Shown piece by piece: positions 25,123 to 34,387 of a stretch of 64,000 bases of DNA. This stretch comes from Ceratodon purpureus. Lineage: Eukaryota > Streptophyta > Bryopsida > Pseudoditrichales > Ditrichaceae. Under the pieces are notes generated by a model. It made no database searches and was not told the origin of the DNA. It saw only the letters and a program-made list of their open reading frames with translations. The DNA lies in NCBI GenBank assembly GCA_014871385.1, contig CM026429.1, positions 13,739,783 through 13,803,782 of the forward strand, read 5' to 3'. Within the stretch, counting starts at the first letter, position 1; each line of letters opens with the position of its first letter. A program made the position numbers and the translations under genes.

Positions 25123-26298
25123 TCAGAGACCTTCACTACAACATGATGAAGGGATTAAGCCTACTGGTCGTTTCCGCATCTCCTCGTCGCGTTGGCGTTT
25201 GTACTGGAATCGGTCTATTTTGAGCTGCAGCTTCTTCTCTTTTATTTCCATGTTCCGTATCCGCTCTTCTTCCTCAGCTGCAAATTTTTGCCTAAGAGTG
25301 TGACTCAATTCACGGATTTCTGCCCAAAGCACTCCAATATCTGAGTATGGTAGGTTTGAGTATTCCACAGCACCTTGGTTGGGTAAGAAGTCGGCAGCTT
25401 CGTAACGTTCACTCTCATATGCTGCGTCTCCAGAGTAGAATCGATCTCCAGCGTAGCGCTGTGAACCTTCTAAAGGTACTGACGGCTGGCAGCAAGGTCG
25501 TGTCGTAAACGCTGGATCGAACCTTAGTGAGGAATCCAAAGCGAAACCGCCCATGGCTGGTCCAGAGTGACTCGGAGATGGATCTGTTGCAGCAAAACGT
25601 AATTGGCCACTGTCTGGTCTTCGGCGCGGATTCAAATTCTGCTGAACCTTCTTTTTTGTCTCTGGCTTCTGACATGCTGCATCAAAGACTTGATACCATC
25701 TCTGACAAAAGGAAGATGGCACAGTGCGAATCCTCGCACTGTCGGTAAGATCCCAGTAATTGGTGTTAGGATTCTGGATCATCCACTGTTGAATTTCTAT
25801 ATAATGCTTCCTGAGTGCATACCACTTATCAGAACAATGTCTGTGATCCCTGATGAAACCCTTGCTCTTCAAGAATTCAGAGATAGATTTCCAGTCCATG
25901 TCTATCCCTTTCGACTCAACGAGAATGTCTTCTTCCATCTTCTCCCAGTTCTTTCCTCTCTGTCGCTCTCTCGCATGATTGGCTGGGGCTTGCACTTCTG
26001 GCAGAAAACCGGTCTGTTTTCTCTTCATTCGCGTGCTTCGAAACTTGTTATCACTCCTCCAGCCCTGCACCTTAACTCCATCGACATCGGAATCGGATTG
26101 TGTCTCTACACTGGTCTCTGCAATACTCATCACCACACAATCCTCACTCCTCGGCCATGAAGTCCCCTCTTCAGGCAACACGGAGCCGTTTTTATTCCAT
26201 AACTGACACTGTTGATTTCTATACAAATCGTCATCATCTGACCCCAAAATATCAACAAGCAAGCTCTCGTAATCGACGGAATGAAGTTGGTCAGACAT
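25123..26298 (-). CDS. Trihelix (Myb/SANT-like) transcription factor, 391 aa
   Basis: Nuclear DNA-binding protein of the plant trihelix/GT type, in one coding exon. The ATG at 26298 (MSDQLHSVDYES) is the first in frame. Residues 1-80 are acidic (LGSDDDD). A basic patch, MKRKQTG, precedes the trihelix domain at about residues 115-170. That domain shows the spaced Trp/hydrophobic pattern (NWEKMEEDILVES...DWKSISEFLKSKG...CSDKWYALRKHY). The middle is Pro/Ser/Tyr-rich. Residues about 320-375 form a coiled coil (LWAEIRELSHTLRQKFAAEE..., then FQYKRQRDEEMRKRP), typical of trihelix dimerisation helices. It is transcribed away from the gene at 27683, which shares its QYKRQRD motif. Target genes are unknown. 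Confidence 0.8.
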   Translation of the reverse strand: MSDQLHSVDYESLLVDILGSDDDDLYRNQQCQLWNKNGSVLPEEGTSWPRSEDCVVMSIAETSVETQSDSDVDGVKVQGWRSDNKFRSTRMKRKQTGFLPEVQAPANHARERQRGKNWEKMEEDILVESKGIDMDWKSISEFLKSKGFIRDHRHCSDKWYALRKHYIEIQQWMIQNPNTNYWDLTDSARIRTVPSSFCQRWYQVFDAACQKPETKKKVQQNLNPRRRPDSGQLRFAATDPSPSHSGPAMGGFALDSSLRFDPAFTTRPCCQPSVPLEGSQRYAGDRFYSGDAAYESERYEAADFLPNQGAVEYSNLPYSDIGVLWAEIRELSHTLRQKFAAEEEERIRNMEIKEKKLQLKIDRFQYKRQRDEEMRKRPVGLIPSSCCSEGL

Positions 26299-27682
26299 TG
26301 TCACACACTGAGAAGCAAGGAAACTCTGAGCAAGCACAAGGACTTCTTAAGAATTAGTGGAAGAACTCATTCTGAAAATGGCAAGACAGTGGCAGTTAGG
26401 CATGTACTGCATAGCAGCTAGAAAACAGGAACCACCACCAAAAAAGATAAGTGAATCAGTGCAAAATTGAGCTTCGGTCGCAGACAACTCGAAGCTGAAG
26501 AGACTTAGCCCTATGCCCATTTTGCGCAAGGAACTACTAGGAAGGAACGACCTCAGAATATGGAGACGTATTAACCTATTCTCCTACAGCTACCCCACTA
26601 TTCTGCAATAGACAAAAATTGTCGGGCATACAAATAATAATTTACCATAGGAAGTGCAAAGCTGAGTTCCAAACAACACGAACCTCGCATGTAGAAGATT
26701 GGAATTTGGAACCTCTCCGAACTGGTCTAACAACCACTTGTAGCGCGGCTCCATTTTTCCCAGAAACTACCAAAACGCGCCAAAACTTGCCCAAATCTTT
26801 CCAAGCAAGTATAGCCTTCCTATCCTGCGGCATAACAAGCGCATCAAAGTAAGTGCCAAATGACACCTGCATTCATCAGCTAGAACTGCAGACGATTTAA
26901 TTCTGATAAGGAACAAGCTGACTGTCTGTACAGACAATTTGCAAAGGGCTTGGCTACAGCTTACCAGAAATGACTGCAGACAGATAATTGAGAATCACAT
27001 GGCCAATTGGTAACATTGCAGATTCGCATCTGCGACTCCATCGAAACATGTGTAGCCTTGCTGAGATGGGTCAAATATAATTCACGTGGAAGTTAATCAC
27101 TGAGACTCGCTCTCGATTCCTCTACCTCGCTGAAATATAATACTCAGTACTCTTTTCCCTCGATATTCGTACCCGTCAAGGATGAAACTGTAAAAACGCA
27201 TTAAACCGAGCATCAGCACAGCACTGTAGTGCTTCCGATGTTGGCCCCACTATGACAAGAATTGAATTAATAATTACCGCCTCGTTTCACTCAACAACTT
27301 CACCACCAGGAAAAGTCAGCAAACAGGGATCACAAGAATGATGTGGTAAGCGTGTTAGCTGATGCCTGATTGCGGTCCCCAATAGTGGGCCTCGTTTCTA
27401 TGCTCCTGCCTGTTAGCGCGTAACACCAGCAGCACAGCCCACGAAGTACGTTCTGGCCTCAACCTTCGCCTTGTAATAGAGACCAACTTGCCCTTCATGC
27501 AAATTTTCACCACACAACTGAAAACCAAGGACAGATTGTCTCAAAGCATAGTTTGTTCCAAGCATTGTGTTTCCCTCCTGCTCTATGCTGATATATGGTC
27601 TCCTAGTCGCACTTTCTATTCCACGCATTGTATCATATTTTCCTTTTCTAGGTTGCAACTCCTCGTTCTAGCCCCGTTCATC
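26299..27682. promoter_or_regulatory. Head-to-head intergenic region, candidate shared promoter
   Basis: 1.38 kb separates the start codons of two diverging genes. It must contain both 5' leaders and promoters. A pyrimidine-rich TTTTCCTTTTCTAG at about 27639-27652 could be a 5'-UTR splice acceptor for the + gene. No individual element is clear enough to call. Confidence 0.45.
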
Positions 27683-28744
27683 ATGTCTTACAACTTTGAT
27701 GTCGGTGGCAGCCCTCCGAGTTTGAGTGGGTCGAATTCGGGAGATTTTGGGTTGGAGGAGAACCGTTTATGCAGTTTCGAAGGCCTGGCCCAAGCAGAGC
27801 GGCGGAGGATTGCTTCGGAACAACACCAGAACAACAACGACATATCTTTCCCCGCAGACGCACCGCCTAAGTTTATGGATTTATACGTCTCAGCTACGAT
27901 GTTGCCGAGTGAGTTGCACTTCTCTCCTTGGGTAATGAACTATCATGATTTGGTGGATACAGAAGCTGATTCCATTTCAGGAGCTCTGTCCCCTGCCAGG
28001 AAGCGGACTAATTCCTCTGTACAACATCAAAACGCCAGAACTTCGGTAGGAAATCATTTTAGTGTGAAGTCAAGCAGACATCGTCAGCTCTTTGCTGACA
28101 AGGTCCAAAATTCCATTGAAAACTTGCAAATGTTGCATGACAAGATTTCCAGCATGGTTGCGTTAGATATAGACGGCTGTGGCTATTCTGAAGCCTTGCC
28201 CCAAGGTGAGAAGCGGAACAACCTATCACCAAAACACCACCTGAATGCCCAGAGCACCAAATTCGAGGACGCAGTTTCAGATTTTCAGGTTTCCAATCGA
28301 CGGCAGCGGTTTGGTGTTGACGGGATGAACGCTGAGAGTTCAGAGAATCACATTGCGGAAAGAGTTACCCAGGAACAGAGCCGAGATGAAGGATCTTGGC
28401 ACTGGATGAGTCAAACTACGCACGAATGCTTGACAGAGGCCTTCACTGCAGAGAGTCCAGTTTCCCGAGTTGAAGAAGGAGGTGAATCTGAGTACAACGG
28501 GGGTAAAAGATCCGCTTCCACAGTCGAACTAGAGGATTTGCTTTCCAGCCTTCAGGCGCTCCTCTCCGTCCTGAAGAATCATGAAGAGAATAAGCAGATT
28601 CTACAAGCCAAAATGCAAGTGCTGCGGGAAAGGAAGCAAGCTTTACACGAGGAAAAACAACAGTACAAACGGCAGCGCGATTCACAGTGTAGGTCTCCCC
28701 TGTCACAAGAAACTGTTCACGTATGGTTGGCTGAAAGAGATTGA
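27683..28744 (+). CDS. Unknown protein with three internal repeats and a C-terminal coiled coil (353 aa)
   Basis: Single coding exon starting MSYNFDVGG; the upstream in-frame stretch lacks a good start and is probably leader. A loose 20-residue motif recurs at about 34-53, 100-119 and 170-189, spaced 66-70 residues: GLAQAERRRIASEQHQN, GALSPARKRTNSSVQHQN, EALPQGEKRNNLSPKHHLN. The C-terminus (about 275-335) is a coiled coil: LEDLLSSLQALLSVLKNHEE, then KMQVLRERKQALHEEK and QQYKRQRD. The QYKRQRD motif is identical to one in the divergent trihelix neighbour, but no trihelix domain is present. The basic clusters could direct it to the nucleus. Function unknown; dimerisation with the neighbour is a hypothesis. 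Confidence 0.65.
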   Translation: MSYNFDVGGSPPSLSGSNSGDFGLEENRLCSFEGLAQAERRRIASEQHQNNNDISFPADAPPKFMDLYVSATMLPSELHFSPWVMNYHDLVDTEADSISGALSPARKRTNSSVQHQNARTSVGNHFSVKSSRHRQLFADKVQNSIENLQMLHDKISSMVALDIDGCGYSEALPQGEKRNNLSPKHHLNAQSTKFEDAVSDFQVSNRRQRFGVDGMNAESSENHIAERVTQEQSRDEGSWHWMSQTTHECLTEAFTAESPVSRVEEGGESEYNGGKRSASTVELEDLLSSLQALLSVLKNHEENKQILQAKMQVLRERKQALHEEKQQYKRQRDSQCRSPLSQETVHVWLAERD

Positions 28745-30450
28745 GTGCTTGAAAAAACCTTCTATTTCTTCAATCTGGTGATCTCATTGGTTAGTATAGG
28801 TCTGCCGTGCTCAAGGAAGTTGCAAAAGTCATTCCCGGGTGCTATTAGCTACACTTAGAGGATGGTTGATAGTGAAAATCAATGGCATGAAACCCACTCT
28901 TTTGTTGCAAGTGAACGGTGTAGGGCACCCAGTGTAAGGGATACTCACTATCTGCTACCCAAGTGTTAGGATTTCAGTAGAATTATTTGGAAACAGAATA
29001 TTAGTCAAGACTGATGTCCAAAATTCACTGATAGAAGTATGTTTCGTCGTCGTTAGATAGACGGTACCTGCTTATCAGCATGCACTGCTCAATGACTTCC
29101 GAAGTGCACTTATTTTTGTTGTGCCGCCCTTCCCTCCGTGAACGCAGCTACTGTGTACAAAACGCCACCTGCCTTTGACGCAGACCAATACTATTTCACA
29201 TTAAATGTGAGGATAGTTTCGCGATGCTGCGCAAAACTTGTCGTGAGAACCCATATCAATAAGGAAAATATTCTATGGTTGCGGATGATAATCTCGAATT
29301 GATGTGTAAATTGAACCTGCAATCAATTTAAGGTCGTCACACTTATCCTGTTGTTTGGATTTTTCAAATAGATGGCTTGTCTCACCTCGTCACACGATAT
29401 CGTCAGAATTATCACAAGCAGATCCAGAGTACTTGCGATATAATGACAAAGCTGGGAACTGGGCCACTGTAATGTACAACTTCAAGGCCTCAACAAGCTG
29501 AACAAGCTTACAGCTACAGCAAATCTCGACCAGAAAAACACAATGATCAATTACATAGTAGTTTGCACTTAAGAGGAAGAGTATTGGACTTCACCGGGTC
29601 ATGATAACCTGCATAATTACTAACCATGGCATCCACTATGTATGATGTAATCCATCATTTCAAGCACGCAGGAATTCCGTATCACCTCCGTTTCGACGTG
29701 AGTAGAGCTCATGCATTGGTGCTCACTAAATATACCACTAGATTCAACCTAGACGCTAACGCTTCCTGCCATATTCCTACACTCTCAAAAAAAAATGAAG
29801 AGTGGTGACGTGTACTGTACTGTACAATACAGTGCAAGACACAAGACCTAGCAATACATTCCTTGGTAGATACAACAACTGATAGAATCGCTGGTTTAGC
29901 GAAATTCGGGCCACAGATACCACATGCTTGTGATTGTGGATAAAAAGCAGATGAGCATGTACAAGATATACCTTAACAAAAGAATCAGCAACAAACCCTA
30001 CTGAATTCCCAAAAAAATCTAAAAGGTCGAATAGTTGGAGACAAATATCATGCTACGACCAAACGCTTTAAAAATACTGGTCCTCGTGTCCACAGGAACC
30101 AGAAAATAAGTTTCATTGGATTCATTATGAGGTACAAAGAAAAGATTCTCATCAGAACTAAACACAATGTTCAGACGGTAAGGCTTAGTCCTAAAATAGA
30201 AAAAATCAAGACCTCATTCCACCTAGATATCAAGAGATGCCTATCTGGAGGAAAAAATCAGATAGAGCAATTCTGTAAACTCTGAATCTTCACGGGTTAG
30301 AGTTTAACAGCCGCCGAGATTCCTGTGACACTACAGTGGCGGCTTTATCGAATCCTTGTAACTAGGGAGAAGAAATCTGCAGGTGGAAATTACTCACAGT
30401 TTCCCACAGCGATAAAAATATGAATTGTACAATGTGAAGAAAGCCACTTG
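28745..30450. other. Spacer between two convergent genes
   Basis: Contains two 3' untranslated regions. No credible ORF, RNA gene or element was seen. Confidence 0.6.
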
Positions 30451-32239
30451 TTACTTCTTTTTCTTCTTCTGTGAACCAGCTTTTGCAGGCACCTTCACAG
30501 CAGGCTCTGGGGTTGGTGCAGGTATTGTTGTAGCGAGGTGCTGTTGGATGGCCGCAAACGGGTTTGCTTTGAATTGCGGATGTGCCAAAACTGCAGCAAG
30601 CTGCTTTGTCTCATTCGTCCTACAAATACAAAGAAGAAGACGTGAGCTTCATGAAAATAGTTGAAAGGCACACCAAAAATTATAAAATCATATTGCAATC
30701 TGCAAGCAAGGTAAAAAAATTCTAGATGAAGAAAGCACCTGCAACCAAACACACAATGAAAACTAGGGTTGAAACAGAGCATAGTTTGATACGTCAACAA
30801 GGACTCTGTTGGATCCCAGGCCATGGAAATCGCATCTCGGAGCGAGGTTGCCAATTTCACGACTGGAATTCACAGTGGGACACAGAAGGAATAATGCATA
30901 GGAGGAAGGTTCTACATGGATTGCAGATTACACAATCCAATTCAAGTAACACTTTAGTGCATGTTCCATATGTCCAGATATTTAACCAAATGCAGATATG
31001 TAAAAATTAGAGGGACGTACACTATCTTTTGCTTTGCTTTGCTTCGAAGGATTTTTGTCGCCGGAGCAATAGTTGAGGGAGTGATTGTGGGCAGGAACTC
31101 CGAGAGTGAAGAGAGATCATTCAATGCTTTTCCAGTTTGTGATTTACGTCTTTTCTGCACCCCGAAAAGGCCATCATGTCTAAGAGTCAGGCACTAGATC
31201 ATTATGTTTCGATCATAAACATATAAGATAACATATGACTGTCTGCTCTTGCCATTGAACAAAGACTAAAGTCTAAAAACCAATGAGACTGAGTTTCTCA
31301 AAATGTAAATTGAGCTGCTACTACTGAACCACATACCGCAATCAGCCAAATTCACATGTACAGCACGTGACATAAGCCGATCCACAAACTGTTCAGCAAC
31401 TACAGTAGCACCAAAGGGGATCACCTTAGAAATAGTTTTCTTAGCAGATAAAACCCGTTGCGTCTCCTGCAACTCTGCCACCATCAAGAAACTAGGTCAG
31501 CGAAACAAAGCGACATATTTCATCATAATATTACATCATCAAGAGAAATAAATAATGACCATTAGTTGCTGTCAGAAAGAGAATTACTATCCAAAAAGCG
31601 CATCTGCTTTGCCATCTTCCTCTTCACACTCGCCCGCTCAGACTTTGGATCCTTTCCATCGTCGCTGCCCCATTCACTGCAACAGCATACAGAAATTATG
31701 CTATCGTCAACAACTAAAAAACCTGTAAGAGCAAAACCTCATTGTTCGCTGGATGAAATGAACTAAATTCCCACACAATCAAAATGATTGAGCTTCAGAA
31801 TAACAAACCATAACAAGAATTCAGTCTCCAGAACACCGAATTACTCATGTTTCAAAATCTACAGTCCTCAATTTGGCTTACCCTAATCCAAGCCAAATCA
31901 ATCTACATCATAACCACAATACTCTCAACCTCATTTCACTCTCCACTGACCAAACAGAAAAAGAAAGCTACAACTACATAAAATTCAAGCTCCACGCGTG
32001 CCATACCTCGCCGCATCCGTAACCATCGCATTTTCATCTCGCTGCAACCACAAAAACACAGAAAATTCAATAAACCTCACATCTCGATTCCCCAAAACCC
32101 CACCCTACAACCACGTCTCAGATAGAAACAGACCAAAAAGAAACGAAATCAATCAAAAGCCGAAACACGTCACCTTCTCAACCGATTCCTTCTTCGAACT
32201 CTTCTCCCGAACCTTCTGCCGCGCTGTTTTCTTCTTCAC
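30451..32239 (-). CDS. SLX9: Ribosome biogenesis protein SLX9-like
   Basis: Nucleolar factor for small-subunit pre-rRNA processing, by similarity to the plant SLX9-like family. Six phased exons were reconstructed: 32239-32174, 32041-32007, 31676-31588, 31474-31425, 31154-31021 and 30619-30451. The protein is very basic and charged (VKKKTARQKVREKSSKKE...). It carries the family core KKTISKKRRKSQTGKALNDL followed by SSLSEFLP, then the C-terminal signature ETKQLAAVLAHPQF, NPFAAIQQHL, and a poly-Lys tail ending KKKKK. The exon carrying VKKKTARQ has no in-frame ATG, so a further 5' exon is needed. A candidate begins at an ATG near 32335 and would use a weak GTTTAG donor, joining in phase 0. The start is therefore left open and the listed end is the last sure coding base. 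Confidence 0.75.
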
Positions 32240-32704
32240 CTGCTCACCACACCCACACAAACCAACAACCCATCATCAACAAAACCCCTAAACCCACGAT
32301 CGACTCCCTCCAAAACTCAACATCTTATCCTTTTCATTCATGGGTACTCATCAAAATCATGATCCACTCTTGCAGCTAAACAATTCCTACACGATACATC
32401 GGGAACCAGCATTCCTGCACAGAGAAGACACGCAATGCATGATGGGTGCCAGTGAGGAGTACCATGATTGCTGGGGCTTGTAGGTCTCGATACCGCACGG
32501 GATTGAGAGAGGTGAGGTGCGTTCGGGAGAGGTTTGGGAGGGTGGTGTCGATATGTGCGATGTCTGAGGCTTCGAATAAGAGAATTTGTGTTGCAATCCG
32601 TGTGTGTGTGTGAGTTTTGGTGTGTGGTTTTGTTTGTTGAGCCCTAACGCAGGCCCACTAAACCCTAAACCCTGGACCAACGAAACACTGTCAGCCGAAT
32701 TTGG

Positions 32705-32911
32705 ATGGATGAGGCGCCCTTGCTAGATGAAGAGTTTGGATCGATGAGTCGTTTGGAAGGATGCATGGATGAGATCTTCAATTTTGATGTCGTGGCTAGG
32801 GCTCCAGAATTGCAAAAGGTTTTTATTGCATTATGGAATACTCTTGGAGAGTTTGAGCTAGGAAAGTGGAACTTGGAATATATTAATTGGGCAACCAGAT
32901 GGAAAATCTAA
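32705..32911 (+). CDS. Short acidic ORF, possible first exon or gene remnant
   Basis: A 68-codon frame, MDEAPLLDEEFGSM...ATRWKI, stands out from the AT-rich DNA that follows. Its first 38 codons (to ELQK) have gene-like composition and end in AAG/GTTTTT, a possible weak donor. It may be a 5' exon whose gene has been lost, or chance. No family is recognised, and no downstream exon was found before the M32 gene. Confidence 0.22.
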   Translation: MDEAPLLDEEFGSMSRLEGCMDEIFNFDVVARAPELQKVFIALWNTLGEFELGKWNLEYINWATRWKI

Positions 32912-33016
32912 TTGTTGCTTTCTTGATTTTAGTTTACGTTACTTCAAGAATCTGTCATGAGTAAAAGCCAATCAAAAGGAAATTACAGCCTTGTTTTTAT
33001 ATTTATTCAATTTTTT

Positions 33017-33330
33017 ATATTTCTAGTTTATATAATCTATTTTGAATACTTTTATTCTTATACATTCCTAAAATCACAATGGATTTTTTCACCATTTGTC
33101 TCAAAAAAATAAAATAATAATAAAAAAATAAAATAAAAAAATCAAAAGACATTCTTCATGGTAGTATATTCAAAACCTTGGTACATTAGAAGGCAAAAGG
33201 AGGTTGTAGACCACCTATCAGAGTGTATCACGTCAATAACACGATTATTCACTATTTTTTTTTATTTTTTTAAAAAATGTTAGTTTTTCACCAAAATAGA
33301 TTATATAAACTAGAAATATTAGTTTTTCAC
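33017..33330. repeat. 27-bp inverted repeat with flanking 12-bp direct repeat
   Basis: 33017-33043 and 33293-33319 are perfect reverse complements (core CTAGTTTATATAATCTATTTT). The right copy is framed by TTAGTTTTTCAC at 33280-33291 and 33319-33330. This looks like a short templated insertion that copied a nearby sequence in inverted orientation. Confidence 0.75.
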
Positions 33331-34156
33331 TTTTTGTTTTTTTAATACCAAATCACTTAAAATGACCTTAGATTGCTTAAAAAAACACAAATATCACATA
33401 AAATAAATTCTCATATTTTTGTATTTCCATCCTCGAGAATTTTCAATTTTTTTTCTTTTTTTAAGAATTATTTATGAACAAACATTCTATCAATGATATG
33501 GTATTCAAGACCATCTTTCATTCTAATTTAAATTTTCAAAAATGGAGGTTAAAAAATATTGCACATATGTCATAAACATAAGCGATGTAGCAAAACACTG
33601 CAGCGGTGCTATCTTACAAGCTATGAAAGGTGAGCAAAAATAATTTCATTTTTAAAGATTTTTTTAGACTTTAGGGAGCAATCACAGAATAAGGGGGTAT
33701 TGAGGACAATCTGTTGGTATATATGAGTACAAAAGAAGTCAGTCCTATAACAGTGGAATGTAGGAAATGTACCTGGTCAATTTCAATACTAAACATTTTT
33801 AGTATTATATTAAATGAATAGCTGGAATGTATGTAAAATTTTTTAAACCATTTTGGTGGTCTCGGATCCAAGACAAGAATATTCTCAAAGTTGAAATGAA
33901 TATTTTTTTTGTTGTTCGTTTGTAATTGAGTCAAAAGGTAGAAGTAGTGAATGGCACAAGGTGTATAGAGTAATTGTAATTGAATGATATTACAAGAAAG
34001 AATTGGTATTTTATCACAATATTTTAGTACATTCCAATTTGATTCCAACAAATTATACAGATCTAAAATCTGATCATTTTTGAGTTTACAACAAATTTTC
34101 AAACTTTTCAAAAAAACTTCCTCCATAAGGGAATTCGTTAACAGCCAGTCCCGAAC

Positions 34157-34387
34157 TGTACAATAGAGCTGAAACTTAATGGTAACATGCGTAATGAATT
34201 TGATGCTATCGAGAAGTGGCTGGAATTGAGAAAACTTACACCCCCATCCTCGTTTGACCTAATCACTTCTAAACCTTGCACAATTGATAGAAGTGGAGTG
34301 CAAAATCAGTGAAGAAAGTTGGGAGTGTACAGAAGAGCTGAAACTTAATGGTAACATGTATGATGAATTTGATGCTATCGAGAAGTA
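34157..34387. repeat. Direct repeat of about 62 bp spanning the M32 stop codon
   Basis: 34157-34218 and 34327-34387 share GAGCTGAAACTTAATGGTAA, then CATG, TGAATTTGATGCTATCGAGA and AGT, with a few mismatches. The second copy includes the M32 stop codon (34375-34377); the first lies 3' of the gene. Confidence 0.9.

Larger units (their letters stand above)
32240..34374. other. Spacer between the SLX9-like and M32 genes
   Basis: The first 450 bases probably hold the SLX9 promoter and first exon. From about 32930 the DNA becomes very AT-rich and contains a 27-bp inverted repeat and a direct repeat near the M32 stop. A minus-strand frame at 33671-34126 is AT-driven and not called. Confidence 0.6.
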
